Part shown: positions 24,356 through 35,781 of the stretch, one piece after another
Layout of the letters: the number at the start of each line of letters is the position of its first letter
Position numbering within the stretch: position 1 is the stretch's first letter
Assembly: GCA_963680875.1 (NCBI GenBank)
Contig: OY804588.1
Location: forward strand, 76,656,829 to 76,720,828
Reading direction: 5' to 3'
Source of the DNA: Bathymodiolus brooksi
Lineage: Eukaryota; Mollusca; Bivalvia; Mytilida; Modiolidae
Length of the DNA stretch: 64,000 nt
Notes under the pieces: model-generated
What the model saw: only the letters and a program-made list of their open reading frames with translations
Databases searched by the model: none
What the model was told of the DNA's origin: nothing
Program-made: the position numbers and the translations under genes

Positions 24356-24837
24356 TTGCTACGTCTTTCAATATGATATAGTATAATAGGTGACATAGAA
24401 CTGTTACACAAGTCTCCCAATTGTATAGGTTTTCCATAGTAGACATCACCCGTGTTTGAACCCCTAAAATATATCTTTAAAAGTCCAACAAAAAGTTAAT
24501 AAAATGAGAGGAAAATACCGGACTATAGGAGCAGTTGCAAGGTCCAATAGTAAAATGGTAGAAAGAGGCAATAGTTCCAAGGTCCAATAGTAAAATGGTA
24601 GAAAAAGGCAATATCAACACCCCTAACACACAAATAAATACATGACCTCTCACTTTCCTGTCTTTGGTGTAAGCCCTTCAATTAAAAATGGCAGATGACG
24701 CTAATTCTATGGGCCCAAAATTCCCCTCTTAGTGAAATATTTTACCAACTAGATATCTAGGTTTAACGAACATTAAAACATCAAATGCATATCTGACATA
24801 CAGTTTCTAAGAAAGACTGCGGATTACACTAAAAGGA

Positions 24838-24841
24838 ATAA

Positions 24842-24876
<35 letters not shown>

Positions 24877-24907
24877 AATAATGATAATAATAATTATAAT
24901 AATAATA
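24838..24907. repeat. (AAT)n microsatellite
   Basis: Imperfect AAT/ATG run. Confidence 0.9.
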
Positions 24908-24999
24908 TGGGTAAGCAAAAAGAAAAGTCTCCATACAACGCTTGGCAGATTTGACTACTCTTGTTTGACAAGATCTAGTTATCATGAGGGGAGAGAGGG

Positions 25000-25880
25000 C
25001 AACCCATTAACAAGTTTAACCTCGTCACATTTTTGTGCCTCTGTCCAAGCCAGAACCTGGATTTCCACCGTCATTAGTCGTGATCGTTTTTGTCTGAAGT
25101 GAGTTTGATTAAGATAAGAGGTGATTGTTCCTCTTGTTGATATTGGTGGAATTGATGACGTTCAATGTTTAAACTTTATGTTCATAATGCTTATTTGTTC
25201 TTTTTGCAGTTTCAAAATAACAATGAGTTTTTCCTATTTATTCGACTGCCATTGCACATAAAGAAAACAGCAAGTTATAGCATAAAGCAAGGTTGTGGAC
25301 ACTACAAAATAGTACGCATAAGAATCGACATCAAATTTGTTAATATCAAAAAGTAATTTATCATCACACTGAACAAACAACAATCCATCAAATTAATGCA
25401 ACACTGTTGAGAACTCGACATTCCTGCGATATTACATACCACGGGGATTAGTAATTAGTAACTGACAACTTGCAGTCCACACGTCAAACTATATATATAT
25501 CACAAAGTATTTTATTCTTCCTATTTTTTAATCATTCCTGTTCAGCGGGAATACATGGACGAGTTATGATCTTGGACGACAGTAATTAGTTAGATATGTC
25601 TTTGTACCCAGGTTTATATGGGTTGGAAGCAACCATTATAAACAAAGTGAATCTGTGTTGTTTATAGTTGTTTATCGTCTCTTATAATATAGATGATTTG
25701 CCATTCGAGGTCCAGTTATCAAGAGGTGAAGGTTTAACTCCGCCACATTTTGTATCTGTCCAACCCAGGACCTAGATTTCCAACGTCATATGTCGTAGTC
25801 TATTTTGTGTTCAGTAAGTGAAGGTAAGAGGTGACATCGTTTCGTTGATTTTGATGGAATTGGTGACCATCAATGTTAAA
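25000..25880 (+). repeat. two family E copies with intervening anonymous DNA
   Basis: Copies at 25000-25155 and 25715-25880 share AACCTGGATTTCCACCGTCA-like and AAGAGGTGAC/TT blocks. The interval between them is anonymous. Confidence 0.65.
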
Positions 25881-26098
25881 CTTTTTTTTTGCAAAGGTAA
25901 ACTTTTTTTAAGGGAATAATATCGTGGAAGGAAGGAACAACTATTGACCCTTATGCCATTGATAAGCGTTAGAGAAAACCAAAGTAGCATTCACGAAAGA
26001 ACAACACAGAGAGGCAGACAACATTAGGTACACAAGACACATGACGAATACAAACAAAACAAAAACAAAAAACACAGCACAGAAAATTCAAAGATTAC

Positions 26099-26360
26099 CA
26101 AATAAGGGTAATAACAACATTACCGAACTCCGAGCAATCTTACAAAGGGAAAGTCAAAACTCATATGTATATAAACAGACAAGATCAGTCAACAACCGGA
26201 AAACTGAAACCCGTAATGACCCTGACTTGGTACAGGCATTTCTAAAGAAATGGTGGGTTGAATCAGATTTTAAAGCGCCAAACCTCCCCCTTTCATTACG
26301 GCTCAAAGTTTCCGGCTGTCACTATAACAGTATTTATAACAATACTTGAACTAAACAGGT
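26099..26360 (+). repeat. dispersed repeat family A
   Basis: AAGGGTAATAACAACATTAC ... GATTTTAAAGCGCCAAACCT ... AACAGTATTTATAACAATAC. The 102-codon ORF over it is repeat-derived. Confidence 0.9.
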
Positions 26361-26994
26361 AAAACAGTTGTCATAGCAGCGCCAAACTCAGTGAAGTAAA
26401 TGTCCAAGACACTTACGTCACACATTGATAAAAAAATATTTTTGACATTTTTGTTGACACCTTATCTTTATACATTTTCACTATATGAAAATCCATCATT
26501 TATAATCTTTTCTACAGAGACGGAATATATTTCGACAAGATCTTGGTATCGGAATATAAACTTTTTAAGAGATCGAATAAGGCGAATCTTGTTATAGCCA
26601 ACACATACCCAACATAAAATTAGAAGAGAACCCGATTACTTGCGAAGAGGACGTAGTTCCTAGTTCTAATATAACACCCGCGACTCCAATAGTCGTAAAT
26701 AGTGTTGTACCATGATAACGGAAAAAGTAATCTGATGTTCAGCCTTAATCATGATTTATCTTAAAGGTCAATATCCTCGAACATGAATATAATAAAAACT
26801 ATCATTTTACAGCAGTAATAAAATATGTACAATTATTGTCTGGATTAGAAGGCGATATTAGAATTTTATGGATATTACAAAATAGTAATATTGACCGAGA
26901 ACGTATGCTGAGGTACATATTGGTACCTTGCTGCCATAGAATGTCTATTTACAGATGCTAAAGGCCGTAATTGTTATATCATATTACAGATGAT

Positions 26995-27178
26995 ATATGG
27001 TTAGGGTTTGCGCTATATTGTTTTACGCCTCTTTCAACAATATTTCAGTTATATTGTGGCGATCTGTTTTATTGGTGGAGGAAACCGGAATACCCGGAGA
27101 AAGCCACAGACATGTCACAAGTCACTGATAAACTTTATCGCATAATGTTGTATAGAGTACACCTCGCCACGAGAGTAT
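26995..27178 (-). repeat. tRNA-derived SINE, 3' part and body
   Basis: TTTTACGCCTCTTTCAACAA and ATATTTCAGTTATATTGTGG, then AAACCGGAATACCCGGAGAA; the head is missing beyond ACACCTCGCCACGAG. Confidence 0.85.
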
Positions 27179-27179
27179 A

Positions 27180-28305
27180 GGTAATAGGTAAGATAAAATT
27201 ATTTTTAAAACATCAAGCAAATGTGATCCTCTCCACTAATAAGATCTGACACCCACCATACAATCCTTTTTGCTTAGATACAATTATCAAATTATAGCAT
27301 GTCAGTGGTGTACTGAGTAATTTAACTGCTGACTTAGTACAGTTACATTTTGTGATTTATTTTAGCATTATGGAAAGAAAATTTATCTAGCCTTCCAATT
27401 TTTCTATTTTGAACATATGTATCTGATAATTGTTATTTACGAAACGTGCAGTGGTTACTACATTAAATATCTACGTTTTTATTTAAACAATGATGGCCAA
27501 CAATTACAGTAATATCAACAAAACAAGCATTTCACCTTTAGGTGGTACCATAAACTTCAGGTCAAATTTCATCTGCTCGTTTAATTTTCTTATTTTTTTG
27601 GCAATGTGTTTGAATATATCCACTGTAATAAATATCAAAATTTTAACAAATTCCAACCAAAAGACTCAGAGCTATAAATTCACTAGCCACATAGCAGTTT
27701 TTCTCTCTGTGGTTTTGATCACCGAGATGCTTGAAATCTGCATAAAAACATCATACGATCAAAACGTGCAACTGATTTTAAAGAGTTATCTCCCTGTAGT
27801 GTATGGTACCACCTTAACTCACTGAACAAAGAAAAAAAAAGAACCACTATATACGATGTTGTAGATCCAGATCCTGGTTTGAAATAGGCACTATGATATA
27901 AAACCGGCACGGCCATGAATGCTCGCGCATCTGCTAATTATCTGGCAATTTCACGCTCATCCAGTGCATCAAAAAGTGTCGAGAATTTTTAATAATAATA
28001 ATAAATAGTACAATCACGAGGCACTATAAAATGCATGACAGGAGTGGGTTACCTATAGTATACAGACCATCCAGTACTAAATTATTATATTTACTTTCTA
28101 CAAAAAGATACACTCCATTAATATCAACTGATATTCGTGAAATGTACAGTCGAAATGCAAGAATTAAATATGGAAATGTAACTGAAATTGTGCAACAATA
28201 TCTCTTCAATTTCTAGCATATTTGATTGTTAGATAGACATGCTTATTCAGCAATTTCAGTATCTATATATTAGCAAAAGACATCGGGAGTAAGCTTACCA
28301 TGTGG
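27180..28305. other. no recognised gene
   Basis: Contains two short open frames (27490-27825 and 28031-28216) without homologues I recognise; AT-rich elsewhere. Confidence 0.4.
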
Positions 28306-28309
28306 AGCA

Positions 28310-28515
28310 GGAACTGCTTTACCCTTCCGGAGTACCTGAGTTCATCCCTGGTGCTTAGTTGGGCTCATGTTGCAAAATATTTAGTTTCCTGTATAGCATT
28401 TTGTAGATTATTGTTTTTTCTTTTGTCTTTTTTTCTTTTGGTCATTCTATTGTCTTTCCTTCTTTGAATTACAGCTTCTGATTACCCCTTTTGGTATTTT
28501 CAAACTTTTCATAGC
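28310..28515 (-). repeat. dispersed repeat family C
   Basis: TTACCCTTCCGGAGTACCTG ... CTTCTGATTACCCCTTTTGG and TATTTTCAAAC. Confidence 0.8.
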
Positions 28516-29289
28516 AATGATATATACATATGTATATACATATATATATATTTCATATAGATATAAATGAATTTAACACCTTATTGTGGAATCTCAAACA
28601 ATTCCTCTACTTCTTTTAAACTCATTTAAAGGCACGTGAACATATGTGTTCAGTCTTTTGACAGGAATCAAAATGTGGTGGAGCTAAACTGATTAATGAA
28701 GTCATAATCACTCGTCTTGATAGCAAGACTGTCATCGTCCAAACATGTATTAACAAACCATAAGAAGGTCAATTCAACTGGAAACAAAAGAATATTTTTT
28801 TTACAGAATAACACAATATTGAGAGGTCGGTGATCTATCATCATAATATATTATATGAAAGCCATTTTGTTCTGAATCTTAAATATATCTTTGATGGAAT
28901 CACTAATAGTTTCTCAGAAGAATCCACAAATCTTACAGCCCTTCTTGAGAAATGAGGTCACCTCAAAACTATCCAAAAAGGTATATATAATCACAGCAGT
29001 TATAATATCTGGTGATGTATAGGTACAGCCGGCAATAGTAATACCACTTACAACTCCTCTAACAACACACTCCTCAATATAAAGGGACAACTTCAGTAGT
29101 AACTATATTCAAACATGTATATAAAGGTCACTCACGGAAACAGGAAAATATGCCCTATATATACAGGTTTAAATTATATACACTATTCATAAATGGGAAG
29201 AGTGAGGTTGCCTTTTATAGTGATTCGTTATATAGAGATATCCTTTAAAGTAGGTTTGACTGTATATCCTCCTGACTTAGCCATAACAC
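28516..29289. other. anonymous sequence
   Basis: No gene seen; a short TA/CA-rich stretch lies at 28520-28550. Confidence 0.4.
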
Positions 29290-29340
29290 ATGTAGGTAGT
29301 GAATGTGATTCGTTGAATGGCAATCGGATCTCGGTTCATT

Positions 29341-29458
29341 ACGGTTTTCACAGTTTTCCGGTTGTTGACTGATTTTGTCTATTTATATACTTATGAGTTT
29401 TGACTTTCCCTTTGTAAGATTGTTCGGAGTTCGGTAATTTTGTTATTATCCTTATTCA
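29341..29458 (-). repeat. family A copy flanked by 51-bp direct repeats
   Basis: A 118-bp family A segment lies exactly between two near-identical direct repeats (29290-29340 and 29459-29509, starting ATGTAGGTAGTGAATG and ending CGGTTCATT/TGGTTCATT) that differ at about four positions. Confidence 0.85.
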
Positions 29459-29509
29459 ATGTAGGTAGTGAATGCGATTCGTTGAACGGCAATCGGATCT
29501 TGGTTCATT

Positions 29510-30995
29510 TTTACTAAATACGCCTTATGTTAAGACTTGCTTAACTCGGTCTTAATCTGAAAATGATTTTATATGAAGCAGCATCCTCTCTCTCTATTAT
29601 CATGTTAAATAGTCATTGTCATTTTGATTACATAACTTATGTAACAGCTGCACTTTACTTATGAAATATTCAATACATTTTTCTTTGTCTATAATTTTTT
29701 TTAATGGAGTAACTGCAACTCCAATTTAGATCAGGAATGCAATAGCTTAGGTGTCAAGTTTGAAGGGAGTTTTAAGGAATAACACCAAAAAACACATCGA
29801 ATAATGATTTCTCTGGAGAATTCAATAAACATTTCCCGGAGACGTAAGACATAAATTGTTTTTAGTTCTGTATACAGTTTCATCATTTTTGCCATTATTT
29901 GATGGTTTATGTATTTGTCAATATGAATGCCCAATGTACTGTCAGGCGTTATACACCCTTCTTCACTAACGTTTGTGTCATATACACCTGACATTGACAA
30001 CGTGATTCGTCAAATCCTGTTTCTCGATTTACATTTAGCATCAAATTTAAACACAATTTACTGTTGCGTTACTTTGAACACATATTTACGTTGAATCTTT
30101 TTGCATATTATTCCATTCATATTCTCTTGTAGTTTGTCCATTATACAATCTAATTAAAATTAGAGGTTTGTTGTATTTTTTTCTTTGGCGGTACACAAAC
30201 ATTTAACTACATTTAGTTCGGAGTCATGTCATGTAGCCTTTCACTTATCTTTGCAAGACTGTTAAACATAGTGACCTATATGTACTATGTTTTAGTTTTA
30301 TATTTAGTATGCTTATCGCTGATTGGTTGGTTGAAAATGTGAAACTGATCTGACCCTACACGGGATGTCGTTAGATGTTTGTGGATTGCCAAAGTAAAAG
30401 CAAAAAAGGTTACAACTAACATTTATAATTTCAATAAAATTGTTCATTGCAAGGCCACATTCTCAGGTATTTCGATTATCTCCCATTTTCCTGTGGCAGT
30501 CAAAACATCCGGTGACAACTATTACATAGCTACATGTTGATCTTGTTCTCGTTAGGAGTATAGCTGTAACACTGCTGACATCATCCAAAGTATCAATCTA
30601 CCATTCAATGCATTACATTTGGAAAGGACTTGCATGACGCTTTGACTAAGAGGGGATGTTCGGCCAATGCACCTAGATTAACCCAGCCACTTTTGAATTG
30701 CCTGTACCAAGAGGGGAAAGTAAGCAGTCTTATATGTGTGTGTTAGGGGTATTTATCAATCTTCCTCTTTTTACAATTTTTCTTATGAATTTTGGAACTA
30801 TTCCAAAATATTTTAGATTTTATTTTTCATTATACCACTAAGCGCTCTAACTTAAATTGATTGATGGATCCGTAACAGAAGGTTGTATGAACTTTATACT
30901 CTTTTAAAGATTCCCTATTTATAAGAAAGGATTGAAGATGCGAAAGAGGTAATCATCAACTGTTTATCCTTGCTGAGCGCACGAGTTCACACCCC
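29510..30995. other. anonymous sequence
   Basis: No recognised gene. 30700-30840 belongs to the diffuse family also at 9340, 23495 and 53640. Confidence 0.4.
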
Positions 30996-30999
30996 CTTT

Positions 31000-31140
31000 T
31001 TAGAGGGGTTCGTGTAGCTCAATCTTTAGATTTTGTTGTGGTTTTTTGTATACCTTTGTTTATCTTCCACTTTTTTTTTCTTTTAGCCATTGTATTACCT
31101 GATATTCGATTTACGTTTACCTATTACCCCTTTGAAAAAT
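31000..31140 (-). repeat. dispersed repeat family C, diverged
   Basis: GGTTCGTGTAGCTCAATCTT ... TTTACCTATTACCCCTTTGA. Confidence 0.6.
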
Positions 31141-31144
31141 TCAA

Positions 31145-32030
31145 TCTTAGTAAATATTGAATTTGGGTGGGGTCAAAACGAGTTACGTATTTGTACTTAT
31201 ATATTCCATAAATAGTACATCTATTTTCTCGTGTTTTGTGGGAGGTCATGTCTGTCCTAATTTGTCGCAGAGAGGGAGAGGCGTCATCAAGCTTCATACA
31301 TCAGACTCCCGCTTTCTATATATACCAGATAACTGAATTGAGTGGTGTGTTTTATGTTTATTTGAGATCTTTGCTGATTATGGTAGTTTGCTATATTGAT
31401 GTTTGGTCCTTGGATATATCTTGTTATCAAGAAGTACACATTCCATAATTATATTTTATCACAAGTATTTTGCACATTGGTACTAAAATAATGACAATTT
31501 AATGTTTTATGAAGATAAATTTCTCCTTAAATATGTAATAATGTGATAATATAAGATTAATAATCATTTTTTGTTTGTGTTGGGAATTTATTATTGAAAT
31601 ATATTACTTATTTATATGTGGGGAAAGTGCAATTATTGCAGTTTTAACGCAATTTACGTAACTTTTATTGATTTGTCACAGAAAATGTTCCAAGCTTTGA
31701 TTTCCCTGGCGATTTAAATTAGATACCCTTTAATGTATGGAAGAGGTTTTATTACATCAGATAGATTTTATTTCACTAATCGGGATGTTTGAATTGATGA
31801 TATTTACACTTCTATAGACTGATATAAAAAAGCAGCGTGTTATTAAGATTAATAAGTAGAATGTGACCAACCACAGCGAATAAATGAATGAATATTTGTT
31901 CTACACCACGTGTGCACCATGCATGGTATCTATAATGAGGAACGACGTCAGAATACCAGTAGAAACTTGCTTAGTCTACATAACTAACTCAGGATCTTGC
32001 ACTTTTAGTTTTTCAAGATTTACAGTGAAA
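31145..32030. other. anonymous sequence
   Basis: No recognised feature. Confidence 0.4.
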
Positions 32031-32034
32031 AGAA

Positions 32035-32450
32035 TTTGAAGATACCAAAGGGGCAATCAGAATCCGTATATCGAAGAACACACAACACAATTTTCTAAGA
32101 TTTTAAGGTATAAAGTCTTAATTTGTTATTGATATTTTTCTTTACACTAGTTACATTTTTTGAATAAAATATTGATTTGAAAACAAGTTTTTGTTTCTGA
32201 ATATATGTACATTAATAATGATAGAAAATGTATGTAATGGCAGCATTATGAAGAGTTTGAAGATACCAAGAGGGCAATCAGAAACTGTATATTGAAGAAG
32301 AACAGACAACACAATGGCCAAAAGAAAAAGTACAAAGGGACAAACAACGATCTACAAAACATACACATAAAACTAAAAATCGAGTAACACGAACTCCACT
32401 AAAAACCGGGGGTAAACCCATGTGCTTCGGAAGGGTAAGCAGTTCCATTT
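32035..32450 (+). repeat. dispersed repeat family C, two copies
   Basis: A short copy at 32035-32095 (AAGATACCAAAGGGGCAATC) and a full one at 32250-32445 (GAAGATACCAAGAGGGCAAT ... GAACTCCACTAAAAACCGGG). Confidence 0.85.
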
Positions 32451-32454
32451 TTGT

Positions 32455-32625
32455 GGTTTGAGTACAAATTCGATATTCGTGGACATGTAAATTCGTGGAT
32501 CACCTGCTGTAGTGAGTACATGTATATATTGTGACAAAGATTCGTTGATTTGTTAATTTCGTGGATTGATACTATCTACTAATTCCACGAAAATTGGAAT
32601 ATCGCGAATAATAATTAAATCACAG
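32455..32625. repeat. TTCGTGGA-rich inverted repeat family
   Basis: Contains ATTCGTGGACATG, TTCGTGGATCACC and TTTCGTGGATTGA, with ATTCCACGAAAATTG in inverse. A similar set of CGTGG/CCACG words occurs at 37370-37625 in the GABBR1-like gene. Confidence 0.6.
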
Positions 32626-33418
32626 TATCATAGACATGAAACTGAACAAATCAAGTTTTGGTATTCAACCTGAATTACATAAAGGCAAACAAACACCTGT
32701 ATTCCCTCAAAGATAGAATTAGTTTGGTTGATGATTATACAAATTAGATCACATGTTCTTATTAAAACCATATTTGGTGGAGGTTGCTATTAAGGCACGT
32801 CCGTAAATTGAATCCCGCAGAATCGTTCACCATCTACGATTGGCACTTTTCTTCTAAAAACAATACTTTTCCAATATGACCGAAACGTCTGATCGCTTTT
32901 AAAGCTGAAATGGGTTAATATTTGTATCAACATATATCCCTTTCAGTGAAGTTGTCAGACAGTTGATTGTTTGCTAAAACAATCATATAAAATGTTCCCA
33001 AAATCAGTAAGTAAATTAAACGAGCATTTAAGCCTCGTTCAATGACCATGGCGTTTTCAATTTTGCCATCATTATAAATTGTCTGCACCTTGATAGCAGA
33101 ATACATGTAGCAACAGCTCCCCGGTATTTAGTGTATATTTCACAACTCGTATGTAGCAATCGGACCTGCACTCTGTATTCAGACTTTTAACGTTAGCGTC
33201 TTCTGAATTCTAAGCTATCAAGTCGTGGTTCGATATATAGTTTTCTGTGGTATTTTGTAGATCATTGTTTGCCCTTTTGATCATTGTATTGAAACTTATC
33301 AAAACAAAGAATAAGAACAAACAACCATAGAATCAGATCTGATTTCGGACAGCAAAACATTATGGCGGTGTTAAACGTATTAGCTATTGTGAAATCATAA
33401 TACACATTACTTATATGC
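32626..33418. other. anonymous sequence
   Basis: No recognised gene. Confidence 0.4.
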
Positions 33419-33947
33419 CATCTTCGCTAGCCAAGGGTTACGATTCGGGTCCCCCTTCTTTCCACCCTTGGCGGATCTAGAATACATTTTGAAATTCGCG
33501 CGCAATGCCACCTGGTGGTTTATCGAAGTTGCGCCCCTTAGATAGTCGTCATCGCCAGCCAATCAGAATCGTTTTGTTATACGTATGTTGGAGAGTTGAA
33601 AATGGCAGCGCCCAGTGAATACAAACTTATTTGTGATAAATTTAATTTGGAAGCACTTACTGTCAACCAAGTGAAAGTTTCAAAGCTTTGGCAGACGGGA
33701 AAGATGTTTTCATTGGAACCAAAACGGGAAGTGGCAAATCGTTCTCATATGAGAGCATTCCGGTGCCATTTTTGTTTACATTTCGTGGATAACATGTGCT
33801 CCGTGTAAAACGCCTTCTGATTGGATACGTGTACTGGTAGCCGTAACCAATGAAATATTAAAGCGCGAATCCTCAAAATGTATTCTAGATCTGCCAAGGG
33901 TGGAGAGAAGGGGGACCCGAATCGTAACCCTTGGCTAGCGAAGATGC
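33419..33947. mobile_element. TIR-bounded non-autonomous element carrying a helicase fragment
   Basis: The ends CATCTTCGCTAGCCAAGGGT and its complement form inverted arms of about 82 bp (33419-33501 and 33864-33947) with very few mismatches. The interior carries a captured helicase start. No transposase is present, so mobility would depend on another element. Confidence 0.8.
33602..33779 (+). pseudogene. RecQ-like DNA helicase 5' fragment
   Basis: ATG opens MAAPSEYKLICDKFNLEALT with VNQVK, resembling the start of RecQ-type helicases (motif 0 region with a Gln). After a frame change the next stretch reads KALADGKDVFIG then TKTGSGKSFSYESIPV: a Walker A (GTKTGSGKS at 33715-33741) preceded by the usual GKDVF. 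The reading stops soon after, so only motifs 0 and I are present. Related helicase genes may be multicopy in this genome. Confidence 0.6.
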
Positions 33948-33949
33948 AT

Positions 33950-34754
33950 ATATGCATGCATACATAAATACATAATTTATTCGCATACCTGTATTCTCAA
34001 ATATCCACAGTCGTCATTATGATCTGGTTGATTGCTACGAAATGTGCATATCTCAATTGACGATGGAACATTTCCTTTTACGTTGATTTTTTATTTTTTC
34101 CATCACTGACAAAACTTTTACCGGACTTGGTTATATGAGTAATATGGTGGGTGTGTTATAAGAAGCAGGACCTGCTTTCCAACACAAGCACCTAGATTCA
34201 CCCCGGTTTTTTGGGGGATCCGAATGGCTACCCTTTACAGTTTTCTGTGTGTATTTTGGGGTTTTTGTTTTTTGTTCTGGTCCGAGTCTTGTGTGTTCTA
34301 TGTTGTCAGTGTCTCTGGGTTGTCCATTCTTGATCGTCTCTTAGGTTTTCTCTAACGTTTATTTTACTTACACATTAGTACCTGACTCAACACAGAGTTG
34401 GACATTTACATCTGAATGGTAAACAGTGAAATAAGGAGAACCTAACAGCAAGACCCATACATCAAGCCAAACCTATTGAACGTTGCTATGCTAGAGATCA
34501 ATTAACTTTCAAAAATTGACTGTCGGTAAATTTCTGATATAGAACATGCATCATTTTTGTCTTGGTTTATTTTCGTCATATTCTAGAAGTGAAGGCATTC
34601 TTTGATTTCACTTTACCTATGTAAACAGTACCAGTGAGTTTCGACTCTCGTCGTTGATGATGTTACATATTTGTAACTGACTTATGGAACGTTGATTGTA
34701 TTCTTTAGATATCATGATTTAGTGTGTCAATAAAACTGTTCACCACGTTATAAC
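33950..34754. other. anonymous sequence with a family D copy
   Basis: 34225-34372 is family D (GTCTCTGGGTTGTCCATTCT). The rest is anonymous. Confidence 0.5.
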
Positions 34755-34935
34755 TGAGAGAAGAATTGAAGTAACCAACGAAGAAGTCAGGAGACGTAAA
34801 TACATTGAACGCCACAACAAGAGTAAACAGACAAAAAATGGTCCACAAAACATTTACGCATAAAAACTGAAGAATTATCAACACAAGCAATATTATAAAG
34901 TGGAGCTTGACTCATGCGTTCCAAAGGAATAAGCA
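34755..34935 (+). repeat. dispersed repeat family C, diverged
   Basis: GAATTGAAGTAACCAACGAA ... AATGGTCCACAAAACATTTA ... CTCATGCGTTCCAAAGGAAT. Confidence 0.65.
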
Positions 34936-35204
34936 ATTCCTGCTTCCCACTGTTGACACCAGTCGTGTTGATCATGTCAAGAAGCCGCTGATACGTCATA
35001 CATGTATTCGGTAATAAATCATGAAATTATACAGAAGGACGTGATCGTAACTACGACATATTAAACAATGTTCGTGGTCAGTTGTGACACAGATATTCTC
35101 TTTCCGTATTGATATACTATTGAAAGCAGTGTTAAACACACATATTCTTGATCCCAATCCAACAATCACCCATTACTAATTTTAGTGTTCTTCATATCTT
35201 CCTC

Positions 35205-35345
35205 TCCCGCTGTGAAGAATTTGAAGATACTAAAGGGATAATATAATCCTTAAATCGAAAAAGACCACACAACTTGATGGTCAAAATAACAAATAACGAT
35301 CCACAAAACATACAAATAAAACTGAAGATCGAATCCCACTGAAAA
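35205..35345 (+). repeat. dispersed repeat family C, short
   Basis: GAAGATACTAAAGGGATAAT ... ACGATCCACAAAACATACAA, just downstream of the GABBR1-like stop. A nearby stretch is duplicated (35150-35215 and 35365-35440, with CCCGCTGTGAAG). Confidence 0.7.
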
Positions 35346-35469
35346 CTGCATAAAAATACGCATATTCCTGATCATAATCCAAGAATTACCCATTCTAATA
35401 GTGGTGTCCTTCATATCCCCTTCTCCCGCTGTGAAGCAATACTTTAGGGAAGATATGAGACTCACAACC

Positions 35470-35475
35470 TTTATT
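35470..35475 (-). promoter_or_regulatory. candidate polyadenylation signal of the GABBR1-like gene
   Basis: AATAAA on the minus strand 21 nt after the stop codon. It would give a very short 3' UTR; further AATAAA-like sites exist downstream, so the actual cleavage site is uncertain. Confidence 0.4.
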
Positions 35476-35496
35476 GTAAACATGCTATAAAATGGT

Positions 35497-35781
35497 TCAT
35501 AAAAATTCTAAATCTTGATCGGAAACAGAAAATCTTGAACTTTTTACAAATCCAGATTCACTACATGGATCCACTGTAATTTTATATTTCTCTGATAGAT
35601 GATTATTTCTAACGTCATGAACGGAGACTTCTTGATCAACTATAGAATGTCTTATAGGACTGCCATTATACACAGAATGTCTAAGAGTTATTGGACTACC
35701 ATTACATTCTGAAGTTATCGCTAGTCTCTGTTGAGATTTCTTCTCTAGTTGTCCGTTTAAGTCTTTAATTTGATCTTCTAA
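35497..35781 (-). CDS. GABBR1: GABBR1-like exon I: terminal exon, end of coiled coil and tail
   Basis: 285 nt, 94 codons plus TGA. Acceptor TTTATATTTTAG. Encodes [18 protein letters not shown], which continues the heptad pattern of exon H. A Ser/Asn/His-rich tail follows, with a short internal duplication (RHSVYNGSP and [10 protein letters not shown]), ending in DQDLEFL. No family domain is expected after the coiled coil. The tail is shorter than in many vertebrate homologues. Confidence 0.85.
   Translation of the reverse strand, partial: LEDQIKDLNGQLEKKSQQRLAITSECNGSPITLRHSVYNGSPIRHSIVDQEVSVHDVRNNHLSEKYKITVDPCSESGFVKSSRFSVSDQDLEFL

Noticed and set aside
26041..26349. A 102-codon ORF
   Set aside because: It lies on a copy of dispersed family A and the same peptide appears in other copies.
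27490..27825. A 111-codon plus-strand ORF as a membrane protein gene
   Set aside because: No recognised family, no supporting splice or neighbour context; the hydrophobic parts are typical of AT-rich chance ORFs.
28031..28216. A 61-codon ORF with fairly protein-like composition as a terminal exon
   Set aside because: No convincing acceptor or homology; kept only as a weak possibility to test with RNA reads.
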